Below are positions 17,662-26,659 of a stretch of DNA of 63,099 nucleotides, piece after piece. Made by a program: the position numbers and the translations under genes. Position 1 is the first letter of the stretch; the number at the start of each line of letters is the position of its first letter. Source of the DNA: Lachnoanaerobaculum sp. ICM7 (GTDB taxonomy: Bacteria; Bacillota; Clostridia; Lachnospirales; Lachnospiraceae); the NCBI RefSeq assembly GCF_000287675.1, contig NZ_ALJL01000009.1:1-63099 (forward strand). Direction: 5' to 3'. The notes beneath the pieces were generated by a model. It was not told where the DNA came from. It ran no database searches and saw only the letters and a list, made by a program, of their open reading frames with translations.

Positions 17662-18597
17662 TTGGAGATAGTAAACAGACCTAAAAAGAAAAAAAATAAA
17701 TTAGGTATAAGGAGAACAGAATTTATCATTGCGTTTTTGGCACCAACACTTTTTGTTTTTTGCGTGTTCTATTTATATCCGATTATTACAGTATTTGTAA
17801 CATCATTTTGTAAGTGGGATTATACCAACATTACAAGTCCTGAATTTTTTGGATGGAATGATTTGTGGAATAATTATGATTATATTTTTAACAAGTACCC
17901 ATTTTTCTGGGAGGCACTTAAAAACTCAACAAAATGGGCGATAGTAGGTGCAGTTGTACAAATTCCGATTGCGACATTAATTGCTTTAGCCTTATCCAGG
18001 AAGGTAAAAGGAATAAAATTTGTAAGAATTGTTTATATTATTCCGAATATGATATCAACAGCTGCTATGGGTGTGATTTTTTTACAATTATACAATCCGT
18101 CTTATGGAATTATCAATCCTATAATTCGTTTGTTTAATAAAAACTTTTCTGACAGCATACTCTTATTAAAAGGACCTGCATTTGTTGCTATGACATGTGC
18201 CTATATATTCTTTACAGGTACTACGACTTTAATGATTCTTGGCAATATTATGGCTGTACCGGAGGAGATAAGAGAAGCTGCCATGCTGGATGGAGCAAGT
18301 GGTTTAAAACAGGACCTGCATATTACAATTCCAATGATTAAAGGAACACTAAAAACAGTATCAGTCCTTGCGGCAACATCAGGATTCCTTCTCTATAATG
18401 AAGTGTATTTTTTAACGAAGGGAGCGGCAGGAACTTATAGTATCAGCTATGTGATACGTGAACTTGCCATTACGAGTCCGAGAACTCAGTTTGGAAGAGC
18501 CAATGCAGTTGCAATGATACAGATACTGGCAGGAATGGTCATCATTCTTGTAGTTAGCTTTGTATACAGTTTGTCACCTAAAAAAGAAAAACATTAG
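17662..18597 (+). CDS. ABC sugar transporter permease, MalF/UgpA type
   Basis: A 311-residue inner-membrane permease with about six transmembrane helices, beginning near IIAFLAPTLFVFCVFYLYP. The cytoplasmic EAA loop that contacts the ATPase is seen at EEIREAAMLDGAS. I place the start at TTG 17662 because AGGAGG (17649-17654) is eight bases upstream; the earlier ATG at 17617 lies before that site and would add 15 unusual residues. It pairs with the next permease, which also starts with TTG. No ATPase gene is present, so a shared ATPase encoded elsewhere is expected. Confidence 0.9.
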   Translation: MEIVNRPKKKKNKLGIRRTEFIIAFLAPTLFVFCVFYLYPIITVFVTSFCKWDYTNITSPEFFGWNDLWNNYDYIFNKYPFFWEALKNSTKWAIVGAVVQIPIATLIALALSRKVKGIKFVRIVYIIPNMISTAAMGVIFLQLYNPSYGIINPIIRLFNKNFSDSILLLKGPAFVAMTCAYIFFTGTTTLMILGNIMAVPEEIREAAMLDGASGLKQDLHITIPMIKGTLKTVSVLAATSGFLLYNEVYFLTKGAAGTYSISYVIRELAITSPRTQFGRANAVAMIQILAGMVIILVVSFVYSLSPKKEKH

Positions 18598-18612
18598 AGA
18601 GGAGTAAGTACA

Positions 18613-19467
18613 TTGAAAAAATTTAAAAAAGAAAAAACAGTTAAAGATATGCCGATTGGAACAAAGATTTTTACATATTTATGCCTTATATGGGCATTAA
18701 CAGTATCATTAGTTCCATTGATTTGGCTTGTGCTTTCAAGTTTGAAAAAGGATCCTATGGCAAGACCGGGATTTCAACTTCCTGATTCTATTTGTATAGA
18801 CGGCTATATTTCTACATTCCGAGACCTTCATGTTCTTAGATATTTTGGTAACAGTTTATTTGTAGCGGGAATTTCTGTATTAATAAGTGTAGTTATGATA
18901 TCCATGTCTGCATATGTAGTAGCAAGAATGGAATTCAGAGGCAAAGCATTGGTAAATATTTTACTGTACTCAACAATGTTTATTCCCGCAACAGCCTTGA
19001 CATATCCTGTATACAATTTAATCAATAATCTTCACTTGTATGATACAAGGGCGGCATTGATTCTGATTTATTCATGCAGTGGAATAGCGGTAAGTTTTTT
19101 TGTCATTAAAAATTATTACAATAATATTCCGAGAGAGTTGGAAGAAGCAGCCAGAATTGACGGATGCGGGTATTTTAAAACATGGCTGATGGTTATTTTT
19201 CCAATTGCAAGACCGGGAATTATGACAGCGGCAGTACTGGCATTTTTGAATAACTGGAACGAATACTATTGGGCGTCACTTGTACTGATTACAAGAGAAA
19301 AGTTGACTGTTCCGGCATTACTTTCTACTTTTACGACATCATTTAATACAAACTACAATGGTTTGTTTTCTGCAATGGTAGTAATTATTCTTCCGCCGGT
19401 GGTATTGTATTGTATTTTCAGTAAGTTCTTTTTGGAAGCATTATCAGGTGGAGCAGTAAAAGGATAG
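18613..19467 (+). CDS. ABC sugar transporter permease, MalG/UgpE type
   Basis: A 284-residue inner-membrane permease with about six transmembrane helices and the EAA loop RELEEAARIDGCGYF. The first membrane helix is near residues 20-40. The TTG start has GAGAGGAG upstream and lies 15 bases after the previous stop. It forms the heterodimeric pore with the preceding permease for sugar uptake. Confidence 0.93.
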   Translation: MKKFKKEKTVKDMPIGTKIFTYLCLIWALTVSLVPLIWLVLSSLKKDPMARPGFQLPDSICIDGYISTFRDLHVLRYFGNSLFVAGISVLISVVMISMSAYVVARMEFRGKALVNILLYSTMFIPATALTYPVYNLINNLHLYDTRAALILIYSCSGIAVSFFVIKNYYNNIPRELEEAARIDGCGYFKTWLMVIFPIARPGIMTAAVLAFLNNWNEYYWASLVLITREKLTVPALLSTFTTSFNTNYNGLFSAMVVIILPPVVLYCIFSKFFLEALSGGAVKG

Positions 19468-19480
19468 GAGATTAAGATTA

Positions 19481-20788
19481 ATGAATAAAGAGATTAGAGA
19501 AAGAACAAAATGGTTTATGGATGCCAGATTCGGAATGTTTATACATTGGGGATTATATTCTATTCCTGCATGTGGAGAGTGGGTAATGTCACAGAAGGAA
19601 ATGACAGTTGAAGAGTATAGGACATATTTTGAACAGTTCGATCCTGTAGATTATGATCCGAAAAAATGGGTTAAACTTGCAAAAGAAGCCGGAATGAAGT
19701 ATGCAGTATTGACAGCCAAGCATCATGACGGTTTTTGTCTGTTTGATTCCAAACTTACAGACTATAAGGCAACAAATACGAAGGCAGGCAGAGATCTTGT
19801 AAGAGAGTTTGTAGACGCCTGCAGAGAAGAAGGCTTGAGAGTAGGTTTTTATTTTTCAATTATTGATTGGCATCATCCGGACTTCCCCAAATACAAAGAT
19901 CGTCAGCACCCAATGAGAAACAATAAGGCTTATGAAAATGAAGAAATAGATTTTGAACGCTATTTGGAGTACATGCATGGACAAGTGAAAGAACTTGTGA
20001 CAGGATATGGAAAACTGGATCTTCTTTGGTTTGATTTCTCTTATGATGACATGACAGGAGAAAAATGGAAAGCAACAGAATTAATAAAAATGGTACGTTC
20101 ATATCAGCCGGATGTAATTATTGATAATCGATTAGAGGGTTCAGGAGAAAGCCATGGAAGTATTGCAACAGAACATCCGCTAATTTACAGTGGTGATTTT
20201 GCAAGTCCGGAACAGATTATACCTCCAAACGGAGTATGCGATGAAAAAGGTGAACCTATACCATGGGAACTTTGTGCAACAATGAATAATCATTGGGGGT
20301 ATTGTAAATTTGATCATCAGTACAAAACTCCACAGATGCTCGTAAGAAAGCTCGTAGAATGCGTAAGCAAAGGTGGAAATATGATTTTGAACGTGGGACC
20401 TGATGCGAAGGGAAATATCCCACAGGAAAGTATAAATATTCTAACGGATTTGGGAAAATGGATGAGTAAAAATAAAGAAAGTATATATGGATGCGGTATA
20501 TCAGAGTTGGAAAAACCGGATTGGGGAAGATATACACAGAAGGGGAATACAGTCTATGCGCATGTGTATGAAACTCCATTGGGAGCATTGCCTTTGTACG
20601 GAATTGCACCGGACAAATTGGACAAAATAACTTATTTGGCAGATGGAAGTGAGGTGAGACGTGGAGAAGCGTGGAATACCGCTCTTTATCCTGATATTGC
20701 ATTTGTTTCATTTGGAGAAGATCCTGTATTTACATATCCGTTACCTGATGACAAAGATACTGTATTGAAAATTGAATTAAAAGAATAA
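19481..20788 (+). CDS. GH29 alpha-L-fucosidase
   Basis: A 435-residue glycoside hydrolase of family 29 that removes alpha-linked L-fucose. The N-terminal catalytic barrel shows FGMFIHWGLYSIPACGEW, VLTAKHHDGFCLFDS and the nucleophile loop DLLWFDFSYDD, where D185 is the likely nucleophile. A beta-sandwich follows to the end. There is no signal peptide, so it acts on imported sugar inside the cell. It starts 13 bases after the permease gene. GH29 enzymes cut alpha-1,3/4/6 and sometimes alpha-1,2 fucose; which one applies here is not known. Confidence 0.94.
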   Translation: MNKEIRERTKWFMDARFGMFIHWGLYSIPACGEWVMSQKEMTVEEYRTYFEQFDPVDYDPKKWVKLAKEAGMKYAVLTAKHHDGFCLFDSKLTDYKATNTKAGRDLVREFVDACREEGLRVGFYFSIIDWHHPDFPKYKDRQHPMRNNKAYENEEIDFERYLEYMHGQVKELVTGYGKLDLLWFDFSYDDMTGEKWKATELIKMVRSYQPDVIIDNRLEGSGESHGSIATEHPLIYSGDFASPEQIIPPNGVCDEKGEPIPWELCATMNNHWGYCKFDHQYKTPQMLVRKLVECVSKGGNMILNVGPDAKGNIPQESINILTDLGKWMSKNKESIYGCGISELEKPDWGRYTQKGNTVYAHVYETPLGALPLYGIAPDKLDKITYLADGSEVRRGEAWNTALYPDIAFVSFGEDPVFTYPLPDDKDTVLKIELKE

Positions 20789-20829
20789 TAGGCAGTTATA
20801 GTTAGCCAAAATTAAAAATATTTAATGGA

Positions 20830-20861
20830 GAAAGTATCTTGACTTAAAACAAGATACTTTC
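20830..20861 (+). promoter_or_regulatory. Perfect hairpin between fucosidase and oxidoreductase genes
   Basis: GAAAGTATCTTG (20830-20841) pairs perfectly with CAAGATACTTTC (20850-20861). No T run follows, so it is not a classic terminator. An RNA stability or processing element in the operon mRNA is the likeliest reading. Confidence 0.55.
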
Positions 20862-20882
20862 ACGTAAAAATGGAGGAAAGAG

Positions 20883-22145
20883 ATGAAACAGGTAACATGT
20901 ATCTTAATAGGAGTAGGATTAAGAGGTGGATATGTGTATTCTCAATATGCATTGGATCATCCAAATGAATTTAAGGTAGTAGCTGTTGCAGAACCGGATC
21001 CGGAGAGGAGAGAAGCCTTTTCAAAAAAACATAATATTCCACATGGAATGCAGTTTGAATCATATAAAGAAATATTAACAAGAGATAAAATAGCAGACTG
21101 TGCAATGATATGTACTCAGGATCGGATGCATTATGAACCGGTGGTGATGGCGCTGGAAAAAGGATACCATGTACTATGTGAAAAACCAATGTCACCCGAT
21201 AAAGAGGAAATAATAAAAATGGGGATGATGGCAAAACAATATGACAGGATTTTATCGGTATGTCATGTTCTACGTTATTCCCCTTTTTTTTCTAAGATAA
21301 AATCTTTATTAGATGAAAAAAAGATAGGCCAATTAATGACAATACAGCATATTGAAGAAGTAGGATATTGGCATCATGCTCATAGTTTTGTCAGAGGAAA
21401 TTGGAGAAACGAAAAAGAGTCAAGTCCAATGATTTTGCAAAAATGTTGTCATGATATGGATATTTTACTATGGCTTGCAGATAGCTCTTGTAAAAAGATA
21501 AATTCGTTTGGCAGATTAACATATTTTTCAGAGGAAAATGCACCTGAGGGAGCTCCGGAATATTGTATGGATGGATGCAGTCACCGTGATGAATGTCCGT
21601 TCTATGCACCAAGATTTTATCTGGAGCATTCAAAAGCGGTAGAAGATGGACTTGTATATGCTGTGACTGACAATGCAGATTCAGAACATATACTTTATGC
21701 ATTGAAGAAAGGTCCATATGGAAGATGTGTCTTTCATTCAGACAATACGGTTGTAGATCATCAGACAGTAGAAATTGAATTTGAAAATCAGGTAACAGCA
21801 TCATTTTTGATGACGGCATTTACAAATCAATGTGCAAGAAGAATTCGCTTGATGGGAACAAAAGGTGAAATAAAAGGAGATATGGAAGCCGGAATAATCG
21901 AAGTTACAGAGTTTGTAAACGGTACAAATGAAGTTATAAAACTTCATACCCCAACAAAAGGGCATAGCGGAAGTGATATGAGTATGATGAAGGATTTTGT
22001 CAGAATGGTGGGAGAAGGTAAAAAGGGAAAAACAAATGCTGATATTTCTGTGGAAAGTCACTTAATGGCTCTTGCGGCAGAGGAATCAAGAGTAAATGAA
22101 GCAGTGGTTAATTTCAAACAGTACACAAGGACAAATGTCGAATGA
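20883..22145 (+). CDS. Gfo/Idh/MocA-family oxidoreductase
   Basis: A 420-residue NAD(P)-dependent oxidoreductase. The N-terminal Rossmann domain has GVGLRGGYV near residue 12, and the family motif is CEKPMSPDKEE. The C-terminal alpha/beta domain carries a short cysteine-rich insert (CMDGCSHRDECPFY at about 223-236) that may bind zinc. Members act on sugars, inositols or glycosides; some are oxidoreductive glycosidases. In this locus it may process the fucosylated or galactosylated sugar. TGGAGGAAAG precedes the ATG. Confidence 0.88.
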   Translation: MKQVTCILIGVGLRGGYVYSQYALDHPNEFKVVAVAEPDPERREAFSKKHNIPHGMQFESYKEILTRDKIADCAMICTQDRMHYEPVVMALEKGYHVLCEKPMSPDKEEIIKMGMMAKQYDRILSVCHVLRYSPFFSKIKSLLDEKKIGQLMTIQHIEEVGYWHHAHSFVRGNWRNEKESSPMILQKCCHDMDILLWLADSSCKKINSFGRLTYFSEENAPEGAPEYCMDGCSHRDECPFYAPRFYLEHSKAVEDGLVYAVTDNADSEHILYALKKGPYGRCVFHSDNTVVDHQTVEIEFENQVTASFLMTAFTNQCARRIRLMGTKGEIKGDMEAGIIEVTEFVNGTNEVIKLHTPTKGHSGSDMSMMKDFVRMVGEGKKGKTNADISVESHLMALAAEESRVNEAVVNFKQYTRTNVE

Positions 22146-22191
22146 GTGTGGTTTATTTATAATAATCAAAGCATAGAAAAGAGAGATAAGA

Positions 22192-24372
22192 ATGGCTATA
22201 TCATATAATAAAAAGAATCGAATATTTAAACTGGATACAGAGAGTACATCATATTTAATTGGCATATCACCGGAAGGATATGTAGGACATGTGTACTATG
22301 GTGAAAGGTTGAAATGCGATGATGCTTATTATCTGCTACGAACAGAAGAGGCACCATATACGCCATCAAAAAACGAGAGGGAAAAGTTATCATTTCTTGA
22401 CAGCTTCCCTATGGAATACCCCTCAGGTGGAATAGGAGATTTTCGTGAAAGCTGTATTAATATTCGTAATTCGGCAGGATGTATGGCAAGCGAGTTCTTC
22501 TATGAATCTTATGAAATTACTAAAGGAAAAGTGAAATTAGAAGGGCTGCCGGCATCCTTTGGTGATAAAGATGATGTAACAACACTTACTGTTAAATGCG
22601 TAGATCCTGTTTTGGAGATTGGATTAGCTCTTTCGTATTCAGTGTTTGAAAAAGTAGATATTATTACAAGAAGTGTCAAAGTGATCAACAAAGGAACGGA
22701 GCATGTAAAACTGGAAAAAGTCTATAGTGCCTGTGTGGATATGGACAATGAAAGCTTTGAACTGCTTACACTATGTGGTTCATGGGCAAGAGAGCGACAT
22801 ATCATGAGAAGACCGATTTGTTACGGGAAACAATTGGTAAGTTCGGCAAAAGGTGAATCAGGCCATCAAGAGCATCCTTTCATTGCACTTGTGACACCAG
22901 GGACAAATCAACAGCAGGGGAGAGTCTATGGAATGCATTTTGTCTATTCCGGTAATTTTATAGGACAGGTAGAATTAACACAGTTTGATTCGGTTCGTAT
23001 GGTAATGGGAATTAATCAGGAAGAATTTTGCTGGAATCTGTATTCAGGAGAATCTTTTCAGGCACCGGAAGTTGTACTAACATTTTCGAGAGAAGGACTT
23101 GGGAAAATGACACGCTCGTTGCATGATTTCTATCGTCAACATATGATAAGAAGTTCATATAAAAGCTGTAAGCGTCCGATTTTGATCAATAACTGGGAAG
23201 CAACTTATTTCGATTTTAATACAGAGAAGCTATTGGATATTGCAAGAGTTGCAAAGCAAGACGGTATTGAGATGCTGGTTATGGACGATGGGTGGTTTGG
23301 TAAACGTGACAATGATAGCTGCTCACTCGGTGATTGGGTTGTAAATGAGAATAAAATTACCGGAGGGCTAAAATATCTTGTAGATGAAGTAAGAAAGCTA
23401 GGGTTAAAATTTGGAATTTGGTTTGAGCCTGAAATGGTTTCACCGGATTCCGAACTTTATAGAAAACACTCGGATTGGGTAATTCATATTGATGGAAGGA
23501 AAGCAACTCAAAGCCGACAGCAATATATACTCGATTTGTCAAATCCTAAAGTAATAGATTATGCTTATGAATCAGTGGCAAAAATCTTAAGGAGTGCGAC
23601 AATTGATTATGTGAAATGGGATATGAACCGTCTGCTGAGTGACTTGGGAAGCAGTTATCTTGATAAAGATTCACAACAAGAATTATTCCATCGTTATGTA
23701 TTAGGTGTATACCGGATGCAGGAGCGTTTGATTACAGAATTTCCTAATTTATTGCTTGAAAATTGTTCAAGCGGAGGTGCAAGATTTGATCCCGGGATGC
23801 TTTATTACAGTCCACAAATTTGGTGTTCGGATGATACAGATGCAATAGAGAGATTAGAAATCCAAGAAGGAACAGCATTGATTTACCCTTTGTCAACAAT
23901 TGGATCACATGTTAGTGCGTGTCCAAATCATGCTGTTGGAAGAATAACACCATTTGAAACAAGAGGACATGTAGCACTTGCCGGTACATTTGGCTATGAA
24001 TTGGATATTACAAAACTTTCAGAAAAAGAACATGATTTGATTATGCAGCAGACAAGAATGTATCACAAGTATAATGATTTAGTCAGAGAAGGAGATTACT
24101 ACAGAGTTGCATCTTTCTCTGAAAATGGTTGTTATGACTGCTATATGGAAGTCTCAAAAGACAAAAAAGAAGCAATTGTAACTTATGTTCAGGTAAGAGG
24201 TATTCCAAACATACATAGCAGAAGATTAAAACTTCAAGGCTTAGATGAAGATAAGATATATTGTTTGGAAGGAACCAATGAACGATATACAGGAGAGATG
24301 TTGATGAAATGCGGGTTCTTGTTTAAAGATTTTTTTGGGGATTTTGAGAGTAGGTTTTACTATTTTAAATAA
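22192..24372 (+). CDS. GH36 alpha-galactosidase
   Basis: A 726-residue family 36 glycoside hydrolase that removes terminal alpha-galactose. An N-terminal beta-supersandwich (about 1-320) is followed by the catalytic barrel with MDDGWFGKRD, the nucleophile D477 in VKWDMNR, and the acid/base region WCSDDTDAIER around 545-552. There is no signal peptide, so it is cytosolic. It is the last gene of the glycan operon, 46 bases after the oxidoreductase. Alpha-galactosidase next to fucosidase suggests host mucin or blood-group-B-like glycans, although plant raffinose sugars could also be substrates. Confidence 0.95.
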   Translation: MAISYNKKNRIFKLDTESTSYLIGISPEGYVGHVYYGERLKCDDAYYLLRTEEAPYTPSKNEREKLSFLDSFPMEYPSGGIGDFRESCINIRNSAGCMASEFFYESYEITKGKVKLEGLPASFGDKDDVTTLTVKCVDPVLEIGLALSYSVFEKVDIITRSVKVINKGTEHVKLEKVYSACVDMDNESFELLTLCGSWARERHIMRRPICYGKQLVSSAKGESGHQEHPFIALVTPGTNQQQGRVYGMHFVYSGNFIGQVELTQFDSVRMVMGINQEEFCWNLYSGESFQAPEVVLTFSREGLGKMTRSLHDFYRQHMIRSSYKSCKRPILINNWEATYFDFNTEKLLDIARVAKQDGIEMLVMDDGWFGKRDNDSCSLGDWVVNENKITGGLKYLVDEVRKLGLKFGIWFEPEMVSPDSELYRKHSDWVIHIDGRKATQSRQQYILDLSNPKVIDYAYESVAKILRSATIDYVKWDMNRLLSDLGSSYLDKDSQQELFHRYVLGVYRMQERLITEFPNLLLENCSSGGARFDPGMLYYSPQIWCSDDTDAIERLEIQEGTALIYPLSTIGSHVSACPNHAVGRITPFETRGHVALAGTFGYELDITKLSEKEHDLIMQQTRMYHKYNDLVREGDYYRVASFSENGCYDCYMEVSKDKKEAIVTYVQVRGIPNIHSRRLKLQGLDEDKIYCLEGTNERYTGEMLMKCGFLFKDFFGDFESRFYYFK

Positions 24373-24432
24373 ATATAGGCTCCTTTGGGAAAGGAGACCA
24401 TATTAAATCAGGCTGACCTATATTCTTTAATA

Positions 24433-24560
24433 TTATTCCTTAACAATAACCTTTAAAGCTCCGGTGTAGTCAAAAATCAATTGAAGTTTTTCTCCTTCAG
24501 TATCAGGAAGATTAAAGTCACCGTATTCATCCTTTTGTGGTGATGAAGTCAGCACAGTGA
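24433..24560 (-). pseudogene. Possible C-terminal gene fragment
   Basis: On the minus strand an open frame ends at a stop complementary to 24433-24435, and its last 40 or so codons read like real protein (for example DEYGDFNLPDTEGEKL and IFDYTGALKVIVKE). No start or upstream part remains; the frame stays open to 24672 but runs into a plus-strand helicase relic. I read it as the tail of a lost gene. The family is not recognised and the call is weak. Confidence 0.3.
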
Positions 24561-24855
24561 AATTATGATTTACAGTTGCTGGAATGGATACGGAATAAGC
24601 AATATCTTCTGGGAAGTCATCCTCCTCAGGATATGGCGGTGGACAGAATGTTACAGCATGATCATGGAGTGCTTAGTGCAACTACTGCATTTGGAAAAAC
24701 AGTGGGTGGAAGAATTAAATAAGTTTTTAATAATAAAAGAAAAGCCACCAATTTATAAGACAAAGACAGGTAGAGAAAAACAAAGGGATAATTTGATAAG
24801 GATAAAATCTGCTGTTGTAGCGGAGGAGCTGTTGGAATTATTCTTTGGAAATTAG
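24561..24855 (+). pseudogene. Relic of a DEAD/DEAH (SF2) helicase gene
   Basis: Two frames here read as parts of one helicase. In the first (24561-24720) there is PPQDMAVDRML followed by the Walker A region GVLSATTAFGKT at 24666-24701. In the second, from about 24706, there is QWVEELNKFLIIKEKPP and YKTKTGR, text that normally lies some 30-40 residues after motif I in such helicases. The two meet around a CAGTGG sequence, so an internal deletion with frameshift is likely. The rest of the helicase is gone. The wording is close to helicases of the TOTE-type conflict systems; that subgroup is from memory and unverified. Confidence 0.65.
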
Positions 24856-24999
24856 CAGTTTCAAACTAACGGTATCAATTCGTTGTTTTTGAATATTTGT
24901 AGATAATGTCAATTGTCTAAACTAATAAGGTATTTTATAAGTCCGGTGTTGAAAAGCTACTATCAAAAAAGAAAATTGAAAAATGAGAATGGAAAAATA

Positions 25000-25073
25000 T
25001 ACCTCAGAGGTTAATTTAAAAATTGACAAAGGGCTATATTCATGCTAATATGTATTTACCTCAAAGGTAAATA
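25000..25073 (+). promoter_or_regulatory. Promoter with two operators for the toxin-antitoxin pair
   Basis: A -35 TTGACA (25023-25028) and a -10 TAATAT (25046-25051) are spaced by 17 bases. The perfect inverted repeat TATTTACCT/AGGTAAATA (25053-25061 and 25065-25073) covers the likely start site. A second copy of its core, ACCTCAGAGGT (25001-25011), lies just upstream of the -35. Two similar sites flanking the promoter fit autorepression by the HigA-type protein. The non-coding stretch 24856-24999 otherwise shows nothing. Confidence 0.75.
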
Positions 25074-25091
25074 CGTAAGAGAGGTAATGCT

Positions 25092-25388
25092 TTGGATATT
25101 ACTTACAAGAATAAGAAAATTGAAAGGGTTTGTACGGATGCCAAAACAGCAGAGAGAACCTATGGCCGAGAGATGGCAGATAAAATACATCAGCGTATAG
25201 ATGAAATCTGTGCTGTGGACACGGTTGAGATAATGATACAGTTTCATATCGGTAGATGTCATGCACTTAAGCAGAACAGGAAAGGACAATATGCATTGGA
25301 TTTGGTCCATCCATACAGATTGGTATTCGAGAAAATTGGTAATGAAATTCAAATAGCAAATATTTTGGAAATTGTTGACTATCATTGA
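25092..25388 (+). CDS. higB: HigB/RelE-type toxin
   Basis: A 98-residue protein of the HigB plasmid-maintenance killer family in the RelE fold. In known members this fold gives an mRNA endoribonuclease that acts on the ribosome. Segments such as YGREMADKIHQRIDEI, GRCHALKQNRKGQYALDLVHPYR and NEIQIANILEIVDYH fit the family. It starts with TTG, with GAGAGGTAATG upstream. It precedes its antitoxin, the usual hig order (toxin first), and shares the autoregulated promoter. Activity is inferred from family and context. Confidence 0.85.
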   Translation: MDITYKNKKIERVCTDAKTAERTYGREMADKIHQRIDEICAVDTVEIMIQFHIGRCHALKQNRKGQYALDLVHPYRLVFEKIGNEIQIANILEIVDYH

Positions 25389-25420
25389 TGGTTAGTATTT
25401 TAAGTCGGGGAGGTAGCACT

Positions 25421-26473
25421 ATGGTGAGAAGTCGCAGTTACATTGCAACGCCACCCGGAGCGACAATTAAAGAGCAGCTAAACGACAGGGGAATGAGCCA
25501 GAAAGAGTTTGCTGCCAGAATGGATATGTCTGAAAAACATATTAGTAAGCTCATTAACGGAGATGTACAGCTTACACCTGAAACAGCAGTCAGATTAGAG
25601 ATGGTTTTAGGTGTTCCTGCTAAGTTTTGGAATAATTTGGAGGCAATCTATAGAGAGAAGATTATTAAGGCAGAAGCAGAAAATACAATGGAAGCTGATA
25701 AGGAAATGGTTAAAAAATTTCCTTATGGGGAGATGGTAAAATTCGGTTGGATTCCGGATGCCGGAGAATCTAATGAAAAGGTTGTTAATCTTAGGAAATT
25801 TTTTGAGGTTGTTGAACTTTCTCTTATCGGAAAGGAGCAGATTACAAGAATTGCATGTAGACGTTTGGCAATTACAGAAAAAAGTGATTTGGCTTTAATG
25901 GCATGGGCTCAAGAAGCAAGAATTAAGGCACGTAATATTCAGACCGCTTCTATAAATATCAAAGGGTTAACTTCAGTTCTGAATAATATAAGAAATATGA
26001 CGGTTCTTAACCCAAAGGAATTCTGTCCTAAGATAAAAAAATGTCTTGCAGACTGTGGGATTGCATTAGTGTTTTTGCCACATCTTGAAGGATCTTTTCT
26101 ACAAGGCGCTTCTTTTATAGATGGGAATAAGATTGTTCTTGGACTTACTGCAAGAGGAAAGGATGCAGACAAGTTTTGGTTCAGTTTATTTCACGAACTT
26201 GCACATATTGTTCTTGGACATGTAGGGCAGCCAAATGGTACATCTGAAGATGATGAGAAAGAGGCTGACAGATGGTCAGGTGATATACTGATTGACTCTA
26301 AAGATTTTGAAGATTTTAGAAGAAATGGAGATTATTCAGAAAGCCAAGTACTTCAATTTGCAAAGGCACAGGGAATCGCTCCGGGAATAATAGTCGGAAG
26401 AATGCAGTTGGAAGGGATTATTAAGTATAGTATGTTAAATAATTTGAAAGAGAAATATGAAATAGTTATTTAA
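25421..26473 (+). CDS. higA: HigA antitoxin fused to ImmA/IrrE metallopeptidase
   Basis: A 350-residue protein. The N-terminal HigA-type XRE helix-turn-helix (about 5-85: TPPGATIKEQL, MSQKEFAARMDMSEKHISKL) binds DNA and probably the toxin. The C-terminal domain is an IrrE/ImmA-type zinc peptidase with FHELAHIVLGH (HExxH). I chose ATG 25421, with GGGGAGG seven bases upstream, over a TTG at 25385. Fused antitoxin-peptidases are known; the peptidase may cleave the antitoxin part or another repressor on stress. A terminator follows. Confidence 0.88.
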   Translation: MVRSRSYIATPPGATIKEQLNDRGMSQKEFAARMDMSEKHISKLINGDVQLTPETAVRLEMVLGVPAKFWNNLEAIYREKIIKAEAENTMEADKEMVKKFPYGEMVKFGWIPDAGESNEKVVNLRKFFEVVELSLIGKEQITRIACRRLAITEKSDLALMAWAQEARIKARNIQTASINIKGLTSVLNNIRNMTVLNPKEFCPKIKKCLADCGIALVFLPHLEGSFLQGASFIDGNKIVLGLTARGKDADKFWFSLFHELAHIVLGHVGQPNGTSEDDEKEADRWSGDILIDSKDFEDFRRNGDYSESQVLQFAKAQGIAPGIIVGRMQLEGIIKYSMLNNLKEKYEIVI

Positions 26474-26603
26474 GTATATTATCAAAAAGTTTAAAGTGGC
26501 GGAAAAATTAGAGATTTGATTTAATCATAGGTGGAAGAATTAATATTACTATATGATTATGGAGTCACAAAATAAAGTAAAAAACTAAATTATATGCTAA
26601 AAT

Positions 26604-26635
26604 AAAAGGGCAATCCTATATTGGGTTGCCCTTTT
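26604..26635 (+). terminator. Terminator after the toxin-antitoxin operon
   Basis: AAAAGGGCAATCC (26604-26616) pairs with GGGTTGCCCTTTT (26623-26635) around TATATT, ending in T residues. Confidence 0.88.
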
Positions 26636-26659
26636 AGTATACAATTTCAGGGGGATATA

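Noticed and set aside
24433-24672. A longer minus-strand frame of 79 codons as one gene fragment
   Set aside because: From about 24561 the plus strand encodes clear helicase text (PPQDMAVDRML, ATTAFGKT), so the outer part of the minus frame is probably a shadow; only the part below 24560 was kept, at low confidence.
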